Below, one piece after another: positions 1-5,805 of a stretch of DNA of 6,912 nt. Numbering within the stretch: position 1 is the stretch's first letter; every line of letters begins with the position of its first letter. The stretch is from Methanosarcinales archaeon (GTDB taxonomy: Archaea > Halobacteriota > Syntropharchaeia > Alkanophagales > Methanospirareceae), in assembly GCA_016649585.1 (NCBI GenBank), contig JAENXH010000072.1, positions 1 through 6,912 of the forward strand, in the 5' to 3' direction. A model generated the notes under the pieces. That model saw nothing but the letters and a program-made list of their open reading frames with translations. It was not told where the DNA came from and did not search any database. A program made the translations under genes and the position numbers.

Positions 1-1
1 C

Positions 2-145
2 CTTTTTCTTGTGAGTGTTGAGGTTATCGGTGACCAGCCGGATGACTTCGACATCGGGGTATCCGTCAACGAGCATCTTCACGAACCGCGCGAAATCCTT
101 CATCGTTCTTCTTTTTGTAACCTGCGTCACGCGTTTTCCTGCCTT
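2..145 (-). pseudogene. IS630-type transposase fragment, 5'-truncated, runs off the left edge
   Basis: Read leftward from about base 142, the minus strand encodes AGKRVTQVTKRRTMKDFARF, then a stretch containing YPDVEVIRLVTDNLNTHKKK. This matches the middle of IS630-family DDE transposases: the 'VTxRRTxxDFAxF' segment followed by the second catalytic aspartate in 'xxDNLNTH'. The reading frame is open to the window edge, so the C-terminal part with the last catalytic residue may lie outside. The N-terminal helix-turn-helix half and the first catalytic aspartate are missing: the DNA immediately upstream encodes a Roadblock protein in another frame. No start codon belongs to this fragment (the ATG at 101-103 is internal to the homology). 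It is therefore a remnant or a deletion junction, not an intact insertion. The right limit (about 140-155) is where the similarity fades. Family assignment is from remembered motifs; confidence is moderate to good. Confidence 0.72.
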
Positions 146-369
146 GAATCCGACTCCACGAGTATGTTTTCCAGCTTCCCCTCTCCCACTTGCTTTAGCA
201 TCTCCTCAGTAGCACCGAGAGCCGCCACACTCGCCGCCGATATTAAAGAAACGTCGCTTGAATTCTCCCACAGGATTGGAAAGCCATCTAAGCCCGTAAT
301 TACCGAATTTCTAACGCCATAGACTCCATTCAACTCACTCAATACCTTGCTCAGTTCCTCTTCTTTCAT
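127..369 (-). pseudogene. Roadblock/LC7 domain protein, N-terminal half only
   Basis: The 80-codon frame begins MKEEELSKVLSELNGVYGVR and shows the start of a Roadblock/LC7 fold: helix 1 (about residues 1-16), strands 1 and 2 around 'RNSVITGLDGFPI', the long second helix with alternating small residues 'SAASVAALGATEEMLKQVG' (about 45-63), and strand 3 'LENILVESD' (about 66-74). Full-length family members are about 115-125 residues and continue with two more strands and a third helix. Here the frame instead reads SRQENA and stops exactly where IS630 coding sequence begins in another frame. The start at 369 has a GGAG at 377-380, seven bases upstream, and overlaps the GTPase end by 35 bp, as expected for translational coupling. 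Roadblock proteins such as MglB dimerise and act as GTPase-activating or scaffolding partners of small GTPases, so this was probably the partner of the upstream GTPase. Lacking the third helix, it is unlikely to be functional. Confidence 0.75.
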
Positions 370-848
370 TTTCCAACTCCATTAACCTATTAAGGACTAC
401 CTCCACACCATTCCCGTAGATCGCAGAGGTGGGAATCACCGGCACTTTTGCGGAGATGCCCAGCCCTTCTCTCACTATTTCCAGAGATAAGTTTGCCAAA
501 TCACTCTTGTTCACCGCTACGACATAAGGCACCCCCTTACTTTCAATCAAACCCTCTATTTTCCTGTCCACTTCTGTTATTCCAACAGTAGAATCTATAA
601 GCAAAATAGCACCATTCATACCATTTGCAAGTACTTCCCACATGAAATCAAATCTTCTATGTCCCGGTGTGGTGAATAAGTGTACCGTCTTGCCGTTATA
701 GTTCAACTGTCTGTGTAAAATCAAGACTCGTCGTCATACCTTCATAGCTCCCCTTCACGCTCAACTTTTTTTTACTCGCGCGCTCTAAGAAAGTGGTCTT
801 TCCCGCATTCAAGGCTCCGAAGATCACTATCTTCACAAAATTTGCCAT
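335..848 (-). pseudogene. MglA-like small Ras-type GTPase, split by a frameshift
   Basis: Two overlapping minus-strand frames together make one small GTPase of about 170 residues. The first (848 down to a TAA at 696-698, 50 codons) starts MANFVKIVIF and has the P-loop GALNAGKT (residues 11-18) and the switch-I threonines in 'GMTTSLDF'. The second (open from about 733, ending at 335) carries 'NGKTVHLFTTPGHRRFDFMW' with a TPG-type G3 box instead of DxxG, G4 'NKSD' (500-511) and G5 'PTSA'. The join falls around 699-722 and needs the net removal of one base, for example in 'acacagacag'. The TPG-type G3 box recalls bacterial MglA (TVPGQ); related archaeal proteins are labelled predicted GTPases (COG2229-like). 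The start lies 15 bp after the preceding stop, and the end overlaps the Roadblock start. Either this is a recently broken gene or the base is a sequencing error; all nucleotide-binding motifs are otherwise intact. Family is confident, functional state is not. Confidence 0.83.
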
Positions 849-863
849 TTTCACGCCACGCCC

Positions 864-1040
864 TTAATATTCCGCCATAACCTTTTTAACCCTTATGGAC
901 GTTCTCTTCATTTCGGAAAGAGCCGAGTTAACGTTCGCATCTTTCGAGATCAGCCCGGCGAGCAGAGCCCTTTCCCCCGCACTCATCAAAATCGCTTTCA
1001 TTTTACTGCCCTCGATAAGTGCCCAAGAACCGATATTCAT
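864..1040 (-). CDS. Short ORF resembling the C-terminal half of a Roadblock/LC7 domain
   Basis: This 58-codon ORF starts with an ATG overlapping the MinD stop (ATGA, bases 1037-1040) and ends 15 bp before the GTPase start, so it fits snugly in the operon. The protein begins MNIGSWALIEGSKMKAILMS and continues 'AGERALLAGLISKDANVNSALSEMKRTSIRVKKVM'. That pattern (strand, turn with a small acidic loop, strand, 'DAN' turn, then an amphipathic basic helix) is how the second half of Roadblock/LC7 domains usually reads: 'GDxALLAxLxxxDANxGxxxxEMKRAxxRI'. The first helix, first two strands and second helix are absent. The same frame upstream of the ATG meets a TAG inside the MinD coding region, so the missing half is not hidden there. 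It may be a remnant of a second Roadblock gene or a genuine half-domain subunit. The resemblance is by eye only. An unrelated small protein is possible. Confidence 0.6.
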   Translation of the reverse strand: MNIGSWALIEGSKMKAILMSAGERALLAGLISKDANVNSALSEMKRTSIRVKKVMAEY

Positions 1041-1822
1041 GATTTTGTTATCTTCCTGAAAGCCCCCAGAAGCCGCTCTACAAATCCGTACTTCCCACTA
1101 TCCTCTGACGTCTCCAACTTTGCGAGTTTTCTTGCTATCTCTTTAATTCTCTTTGCCGCTGGTGAACCGGGCATCCGTACAACGACAGGAACTTTAAATG
1201 CAACAGCTTTCGTAACGTTTATATCGTTCGGTATTACTCCCAGGACTTCAACTTCAAGCAATTCCTCTATTTTACTTGCTGCAAGCTCACCTTTCGCACC
1301 CATTACCCTGTTTACCACAGTACCCCTGATTTTTCTTTCAACGATTCCCGTCATGAGCTTCGTCTTCAGTGTGTCGGTGACAGAAGGAAGTTCAGGATTC
1401 GTAATAAGAATGACTTCATCGCTAACTGCGAGCGGAACCATGCTCTCCTTACTTATACCCGCAGGAGAGTCCAGAAGTATAAATTCGTACTCGTCAACGA
1501 GCTTTTCTACGGCCTCTCGCAGTTTCTCAGGGTCCGCTTGCTTAAATCCTCTGATTGAAATCCCGCTCAGAAGCACATCCATGCCATAGGATGTCTGATT
1601 TATCGCTTCGGATACATCCTCCACTTTCCCAGCAAGGACCTCATGCAGTGAAACTATCTTCTTAGACTCAAGGTTTATCATCAGACCGAGATTCGCCATC
1701 CCTATGTCGCAATCTATAACGAGCGTTCTCATTCCCAGCTCTGAGAGAGCTGCGCCCATATTTAACGCGAATGTAGTTTTCCCTACACCGCCTTTACCCG
1801 AAGCTATCGTGTAAACGGTCAT
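1037..1822 (-). CDS. minD: MinD/ParA-type ATPase (septum- or polarity-type positioning ATPase)
   Basis: The 261-residue product has the deviant Walker A GKGGVGKTT at residues 9-17 (signature lysine K10, K15), the A' motif 'LVIDCDIGMANLG' (D37, D39) and Walker B 'FILLDSPAG' (D118). The C-terminal segment 'YGFVERLLGAFRKITK' (245-260) is a short amphipathic, basic helix like the membrane-targeting tail of MinD, so ATP-dependent membrane binding is expected. Length fits MinD/FlhG proteins (about 260). The start at 1822 was chosen because the Walker motif begins eight residues later, as in the family, and because a TATA box at 1858-1868 leaves only a short leader. A frame extension upstream to 1963 would swallow the promoter and has no homology. 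Archaea often carry several MinD paralogues, so the cellular role is open. Its place at the head of a GTPase/Roadblock operon divergent from pilus genes suggests spatial control of the pilus machine rather than cell division. That is inference. Confidence 0.92.
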   Translation of the reverse strand: MTVYTIASGKGGVGKTTFALNMGAALSELGMRTLVIDCDIGMANLGLMINLESKKIVSLHEVLAGKVEDVSEAINQTSYGMDVLLSGISIRGFKQADPEKLREAVEKLVDEYEFILLDSPAGISKESMVPLAVSDEVILITNPELPSVTDTLKTKLMTGIVERKIRGTVVNRVMGAKGELAASKIEELLEVEVLGVIPNDINVTKAVAFKVPVVVRMPGSPAAKRIKEIARKLAKLETSEDSGKYGFVERLLGAFRKITKS

Positions 1823-1857
1823 TTCTTTTATGGATTGACATAGTAAAATATGTGAGA

Positions 1858-1868
1858 CATATATATAG
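1858..1868 (-). promoter_or_regulatory. TATA box of the MinD operon
   Basis: Read on the minus strand this is CTATATATATG, a strong archaeal TATA-like element. A start site about 26 bases downstream of its centre would fall near 1837 and leave a leader of about 15 bases before the MinD ATG at 1822. The bases just upstream on the minus strand (gaaaccacaat) are purine-rich, as a TFB-recognition element tends to be, but do not match a strict consensus. Confidence 0.6.
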
Positions 1869-1914
1869 ATTGTGGTTTCCGGGTTTTTTGAACCCTGTCT
1901 TTCCTGCTCGGCAC

Positions 1915-1925
1915 ATAATTTACGG
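1915..1925 (+). repeat. Left copy of an 11-bp inverted repeat (ATAATTTACGG)
   Basis: ATAATTTACGG here is the exact reverse complement of CCGTAAATTAT at 2024-2034, 98 bp away in the same divergent intergenic region. Relative to the MinD operon it lies about 50 bp upstream of the TATA box. It could be one of a pair of operator sites for a shared regulator, or a second, upstream TATA-type promoter element reading leftward. An 11-bp perfect match in 241 bp of AT-rich DNA is suggestive but not conclusive. Confidence 0.5.
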
Positions 1926-2023
1926 CAGGTTTCAGAAGTCGATAGCGCGTAATTGGAAAACAAAATTCCGAACTCTAAATCCCACTGTACAACTTTGACT
2001 ATTCATCCTTTCATTTTCTGTAC

Positions 2024-2034
2024 CCGTAAATTAT
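2024..2034 (+). repeat. Right copy of the 11-bp inverted repeat (CCGTAAATTAT), overlapping the pilus TATA box
   Basis: CCGTAAATTAT is the reverse complement of bases 1915-1925. It overlaps the TATA-like sequence of the pilus operon, so a protein bound here would compete with TBP/TFB. Both copies point toward their own downstream gene, which also fits a duplicated promoter core. Confidence 0.5.
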
Positions 2035-2038
2035 TTAA
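2028..2038 (+). promoter_or_regulatory. TATA box of the pilus ATPase operon
   Basis: AAATTATTTAA is an archaeal TATA-like element centred near 2033. A transcript starting about 26 bases downstream would begin near 2060, only a few bases before the ATG at 2064. The mRNA would then be leaderless or nearly so, which agrees with the lack of a Shine-Dalgarno sequence before that ATG. Confidence 0.55.
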
Positions 2039-2063
2039 GTATCATATTTTTATGTTAGCCTGT

Positions 2064-3833
2064 ATGGAAGAAAGAGAGAAGGAGAAAATTTTGAAATCTT
2101 TGGATGAACGAGAGGAGGGGGTAAAATCATTATTAGATAATGTTGAGTATCGGGATGTGGATGTCAAGTTGGAAGAAGGAGTTAAAGGTGCGAAAATAGA
2201 AGTAGTAGAAGAAGAGGATGATGAGAGTTTTCTTTCATCGCTGAGCGTTAAAGACGAAGAGTTCAGACATTCTCTCGAGGATGTGGAGCTTCCTGATAAG
2301 GCTATTGACACGTTTTTTGAGAAGCTTGGAACGGACATCACCGATTTTTCTATTCCGGAAGGTTGTAAAGAGGTGGAGAGATACTTTGTGAATGAGCCGT
2401 ATGTGTTTGTGAGCATATTATATAACAATGAGAATGACGCGTATTTGTATCACGTAGTAGAGCCGAGACTTAATGATGAGGAGAAGTTCTTCTTTGCGGA
2501 CATAAGTGAGCGACTCAGGAATATCCTGCTTTTCACAGATATAAAGAGTAAAGATGGAAAGATAGATAAAGAAAAGATTCTAATAGATAAAATAGACGAG
2601 GTCGTGCGAAGGCATCATATTGAACTGGAGCCAAATTCTCTCAGGAAGATAAGCTATTATATCGTGCGAGATTTTGTGAATTTTGGTAAGATAGAAGCTC
2701 CAATGTCTGACAGGTTTACAGAAGACGTTTCTTGCGATGGATACAATATTCCACTTTACGTTTACCACTGGAAATACGGTAGCACGGAGACGAACATAGC
2801 CTTTGATGATACCGAGTTGGACTCTTTTGTTATGAAGTTGGCACAGAAAGGAGGGAAGCATCTGTCATATTCGGACCCGATGGTGGACATAACGATGCAG
2901 GATGGTTCGAGGGGGCAGCTTACCCTTGGAAGCGAAATAACAACGAGAGGAAGCACGTTCACAATAAGGAGATTCCGAGAAGTTCTTATAACCCCTGCAG
3001 ACCTAATACGCTGGGGGACATTCACGGCCGAGCAAATGGCATATCTCTGGCTCTGCGTTTGGAACGGGAAGAGCATACTATTTATAGGTGGTACTGCTTC
3101 TGGAAAGACGACTTCTTTGAATGCCATTTCACTTTTCATGCCTGAAAATTCTAAAATCATAACCATAGAGGATACGAGAGAACTAAAATTACCACACAAA
3201 AACTGGATTCCCAGCGTTACAAGGCATTCTTTCATGGGTAGTGATACGGGAACAGTAGATATGTATGATTTGTTAAAGGCGGCGTTAAGGCAGCGTCCGG
3301 AATACTTAATTGTAGGAGAGGTGAGGGGGCAGGAGGCTATAACACTTTTCCAGGCGATGTCTACCGGGCACACCTCTTTTTCCACTTTACATGCGGACTC
3401 TGTGGACTCAACCATTCACAGGTTAGAATATCCACCGCTCAGCGTCCCTCGCTCGATGATGCAGGCGCTTGATGTCTTTGTTATTCAATCGCAGGTGTTT
3501 ATAGGGAAAAAGAGGGAGAGAAGGAACTTTGAGATAACCGAAAACTTAGGAATAGATCCGATAACGAAGAACATAAAGACAATGAAACTTTTCGAGTGGA
3601 TTCCCGCTAAGGACTCTTTCACAGGACTTGGGGCATCTCTCACGTCGAAAATCCTGGGAGATATTGCGAAATTCAATGCGTGGAGCACGGAGAAGTTAAG
3701 GGAGGAATTAGAGTTAAGGAAAAAGCTTCTGGAATTACTGGCTGAGAGAGCAGTAACACCGGAAGAGTTCATCGCTGCTGTAAGGACATATCACGTGAAT
3801 CCAGAAAAGGTGAAGGAGCTATATGGGATTTAA
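2064..3833 (+). CDS. Archaeal type IV pilus / type II secretion ATPase (GspE/TadA/ArlI superfamily)
   Basis: The product (589 aa from the ATG at 2064) is the cytoplasmic hexameric motor that powers pilin extraction and assembly. Residues 1-80 are acidic and highly charged, with runs such as 'VVEEEDDESF', probably a flexible or coiled interaction segment. Residues about 100-330 are the N-terminal recognition domain. The RecA-like domain has Walker A GGTASGKT (342-349), the Asp box 'ITIEDTREL' (E369, D370), Walker B-like 'YLIVGEVRG' (E419) and the His box 'STGHTSFSTLHAD' (H436, H443), with arginines R302, R303 and R305 before it. The upstream ATG at 2052 and the frame opening at 1953 are less likely starts, because the TATA box at 2028-2038 would place them in or before the transcript start. 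It overlaps the platform protein gene by 11 bp. Whether it builds an adhesion pilus, an archaellum-like filament or a secretion system cannot be told, but no archaellum-specific genes are beside it. Confidence 0.96.
   Translation: MEEREKEKILKSLDEREEGVKSLLDNVEYRDVDVKLEEGVKGAKIEVVEEEDDESFLSSLSVKDEEFRHSLEDVELPDKAIDTFFEKLGTDITDFSIPEGCKEVERYFVNEPYVFVSILYNNENDAYLYHVVEPRLNDEEKFFFADISERLRNILLFTDIKSKDGKIDKEKILIDKIDEVVRRHHIELEPNSLRKISYYIVRDFVNFGKIEAPMSDRFTEDVSCDGYNIPLYVYHWKYGSTETNIAFDDTELDSFVMKLAQKGGKHLSYSDPMVDITMQDGSRGQLTLGSEITTRGSTFTIRRFREVLITPADLIRWGTFTAEQMAYLWLCVWNGKSILFIGGTASGKTTSLNAISLFMPENSKIITIEDTRELKLPHKNWIPSVTRHSFMGSDTGTVDMYDLLKAALRQRPEYLIVGEVRGQEAITLFQAMSTGHTSFSTLHADSVDSTIHRLEYPPLSVPRSMMQALDVFVIQSQVFIGKKRERRNFEITENLGIDPITKNIKTMKLFEWIPAKDSFTGLGASLTSKILGDIAKFNAWSTEKLREELELRKKLLELLAERAVTPEEFIAAVRTYHVNPEKVKELYGI
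3809..3818 (+). promoter_or_regulatory. Ribosome binding site for the platform protein inside the ATPase gene
   Basis: GGTGAAGGAG contains GGTGA (3809-3813), complementary to the 3' end of archaeal 16S rRNA, nine bases before the ATG at 3823. The site lies inside the last codons of the ATPase gene and supports coupled translation and the choice of start for the next gene. Confidence 0.65.
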
Positions 3834-5712
3834 GGAGAAGTATATAGAGAAGTTTGCACATTCGGTATTCGGAAGGTTTTTTGTGGGTGAGAAGGAGAAG
3901 TATGAAGAGTTTGAAAAGACACTTCTCGCTGCGAGATACCCCATAACTTTTGACATATACCTTTCGAGTGCTTTTTTTTATGCGCTGCTTACAGGGGTTC
4001 TGGGTCTAATTATGGGTTTTATGCTTGCGAACTTGCTTTCAACATTAGATATTCTCCCCATAAAATATGAAGTTTTCCCATCATTGATACTTGCACACGG
4101 GCAGTTATTCGGCAAGATATTCCTTTCTTTGTTCGGCTTCATTGTCTTCTTTGGCTCTACCTATGGCTTGCTATATATGTTGCCTTCGTCAAAGGCAGGG
4201 GACAGGCGGAGGGAAATAGATAGGATGATGCCACATGCAGTGCACTACATGTATGCGCTAAGTAAGAGCGGAATAAGTATTCTTGATATTATAACGTCGC
4301 TTTCGAAGCATGTGGATACCTACGGTGAGATGGCAAAGGAGATGGATTTTATTGTGCGCGAGGTGGAATACTTTGGAAGAGACTTGAGAGGGGGTTTGCT
4401 AAAACTTAGCGAAACAACACCGTCTAATTCGTTAAAAGAGTTCATAAGCGGTATTCTTACGATGATAGAAAGCGGAGGAAGTCTGCCCCTATTCTTAGCA
4501 GAGAAGGCAGAGCAGTATAGGGAGCGAGCGCGGGTGGATCAGAAGGGTTTTTTGGAGACGCTGGGTCTACTTGCGGAAACGTACATAACGGCAATAGTGG
4601 CAGCTCCTTTATTGTTTATAATTGTTGAGATAATAATGCTTGCAATGGGCACCGGGAGTTTGGCGGCGGTTCAAATGATAGTATATTTTATGATTCCCAT
4701 AGGGTCTGCGTTTTTCATAGTTTTCATCTATATGATAACTCCTTCTGATATCAAGAAGGTAGCGATTTTGGAGACCGAGTTTGAGGAGGAGGAGAAGGAG
4801 CGATTAGAATCTGAGGAAGTGAAGGAAAGCGGGGTATATAAGGCTTTCAAGGCGAAAGAGAGGAGACGGGAGGTGAAAGAGTATATAAAGAAGCCTTTTG
4901 AGAAGATGCATGAGAATCCCCTGTTCTCTTTAGCTATGAGCGTTCCCCTTTCAATCGCTTTACTACTCATATTAGGGACGGGGTGGATTCTTCCTGCGCT
5001 ATTTGTTGGTATCTTGCCGCTGACCGTTTTCTATGAATCTAAGGCAAGGTATGAGCGCAGGATAAGAAACCAGGCACCGGATATTCTCAGGGGGATGTCG
5101 TCCTCGGTGGCAAGCGGGTTGACGCTGATGAAAACAACTGCGTTGATAGCGGGAGCAGGAGAAATGGGGATGTATAGAGAAGTAAAAAAGATGAATCGCA
5201 GCATAGAATGGGGCTCTGAGGTTGGTGACGCATTTAAAACCTTGGCGAACAATGTAAAAGTTGCTTCGCTTACGAGAGCAGTCACACTACTTACCGAAGT
5301 CCTGAGAACGGGGGGTAATATGCCCGAAGCACTGAGCATTTCAGCAAAGGATGCGGAAATAGAGAGAACGCTTGTAAAGGAGAGGGCGGTGAATATGCTT
5401 ATTTACATCATGATACTCTACATAGCGTTCGGCGTCTTCCTGGGGATAATTTACATGCTGTTCACCAGTTTGTTGCCCCCGCTCTTTGAAGCTTTTAGGA
5501 GCACAGCAGGAATGGGCGGTGCGGGGATGCCATTTGGGACTTCACTAAAAGAGGAGGATATTAGCTCTCTTCTCCTGCAGTCCACGGTACTTCAGTCCCT
5601 GTTTTGCGGTTTAATGGCGGGTCAGATTGGAGAGGGGAATGTTCTTGCGGGTTTAAAACATGTTTTGTTGATGCTTCTTATTACATGGATGCTGTTCACG
5701 TTTTTTATATAA
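3823..5712 (+). CDS. Type IV pilus membrane platform protein with two T2SSF (TadB/TadC, GspF-like) domains
   Basis: This 629-residue integral membrane protein is the inner-membrane platform that couples the ATPase to pilin polymerisation. It has hydrophobic stretches at about 47-72, 94-120, 254-276, 282-305, 367-404 (long enough for two passes), 523-551 and 608-629. Two cytoplasmic T2SSF domains are recognisable: the first around 133-245 ('MMPHAVHYMYALSKSGISILDII', then 'FISGILTMIESGGSLPLFL'), the second around 418-520 ('APDILRGMSSSVASGLTLMKT', then 'LTEVLRTGGNMPEAL'). Each repeat has the usual helix pairs with a G-G turn. A very charged linker (about 317-363) joins the halves. Two-domain platforms of about 600 residues are typical of archaeal pili. 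It overlaps the ATPase by 11 bp and has its own GGTGA site, so the two are co-transcribed and made together. No pilin follows; the next DNA is an insertion sequence, which may have separated this pair from further pilus genes. Confidence 0.94.
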   Translation: MGFKEKYIEKFAHSVFGRFFVGEKEKYEEFEKTLLAARYPITFDIYLSSAFFYALLTGVLGLIMGFMLANLLSTLDILPIKYEVFPSLILAHGQLFGKIFLSLFGFIVFFGSTYGLLYMLPSSKAGDRRREIDRMMPHAVHYMYALSKSGISILDIITSLSKHVDTYGEMAKEMDFIVREVEYFGRDLRGGLLKLSETTPSNSLKEFISGILTMIESGGSLPLFLAEKAEQYRERARVDQKGFLETLGLLAETYITAIVAAPLLFIIVEIIMLAMGTGSLAAVQMIVYFMIPIGSAFFIVFIYMITPSDIKKVAILETEFEEEEKERLESEEVKESGVYKAFKAKERRREVKEYIKKPFEKMHENPLFSLAMSVPLSIALLLILGTGWILPALFVGILPLTVFYESKARYERRIRNQAPDILRGMSSSVASGLTLMKTTALIAGAGEMGMYREVKKMNRSIEWGSEVGDAFKTLANNVKVASLTRAVTLLTEVLRTGGNMPEALSISAKDAEIERTLVKERAVNMLIYIMILYIAFGVFLGIIYMLFTSLLPPLFEAFRSTAGMGGAGMPFGTSLKEEDISSLLLQSTVLQSLFCGLMAGQIGEGNVLAGLKHVLLMLLITWMLFTFFI

Positions 5713-5727
5713 ATTACTGATTTTCCC
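5700..5727 (+). terminator. Possible oligo-T transcription terminator after the pilus operon
   Basis: A run of T (5701-5706) inside the last codons, then 'tgattttccc' (5718-5727) just past the stop at 5712, could act as the oligo-T signals that end archaeal transcripts. There is no hairpin. Support is weak. Confidence 0.25.
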
Positions 5728-5758
5728 ATGCCCAATTCACCAATCGCTGTACGATAGT

Positions 5759-5766
5759 TTTAAATA
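5759..5766 (+). promoter_or_regulatory. TATA box of the transposase
   Basis: TTTAAATA is a TATA-like element whose predicted start site (about 26 bases on, near 5788) falls inside the hairpin at 5771-5791, shortly before the ATG at 5806. The upstream bases (acgatag) match a TFB-recognition element poorly. Confidence 0.45.
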
Positions 5767-5770
5767 CCTG

Positions 5771-5791
5771 CCTTTTCTAATGGAGAAAAGG
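5771..5791 (+). promoter_or_regulatory. Leader hairpin of the transposase gene
   Basis: CCTTTTCT (5771-5778) pairs perfectly with AGAAAAGG (5784-5791) around the loop AATGG. The right arm runs into the G-rich stretch GGGGG (5790-5794), the only purine block upstream of the ATG at 5806. A transcript started at the element's own promoter near 5788 would lack the left arm and could not form the hairpin; read-through from the pilus operon would form it. The pairing is seen directly; the regulatory meaning is inferred. Confidence 0.55.
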
Positions 5792-5805
5792 GGGAACCGA
5801 TTAAT

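Larger units (their letters stand above)
1823..2063. promoter_or_regulatory. Divergent intergenic control region
   Basis: These 241 bp separate the MinD start (minus strand) from the pilus ATPase start (plus strand). They hold a TATA-like box for each direction and an 11-bp inverted repeat, listed separately. Both neighbouring reading frames are open some way into the region (MinD frame to 1963, ATPase frame to 1953), but the predicted extensions are low in homology-like character and overlap the promoters. I see no RNA gene or small CDS here. The small inverted repeat gggtt/aaccc at 1881-1895 is too short to interpret. Confidence 0.75.

Noticed and set aside
11..322. Plus-strand open frames across the Roadblock/IS630 junction
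   Set aside because: They are antisense to recognised coding sequence on the minus strand and have no domain-like pattern.
1881..1895. gggtt/aaccc inverted repeat in the intergenic region
   Set aside because: A five-base stem with a five-base loop is expected by chance, and it is not placed at a gene end.
1823..1963. 47-residue N-terminal extension of the MinD frame
   Set aside because: It covers the TATA box and precedes the Walker A motif by far more than in the family; residues such as TIYIYVSHILLC look like translated promoter DNA.
1953..2063. 37-residue N-terminal extension of the pilus ATPase frame
   Set aside because: It overlaps the predicted promoter and inverted repeat and shows no family resemblance; the charged segment from 2064 is the natural start.
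2762..3415. Long minus-strand open frame (217 codons) opposite the pilus ATPase
   Set aside because: It is exactly antisense to the conserved ATPase core (Walker A to His box), with cysteine- and serine-rich shadow composition.
5713..5758. Search for the terminal inverted repeat and target duplication of the IS4-type element
   Set aside because: The right end is outside the window, so no partner is available and no left boundary can be supported.
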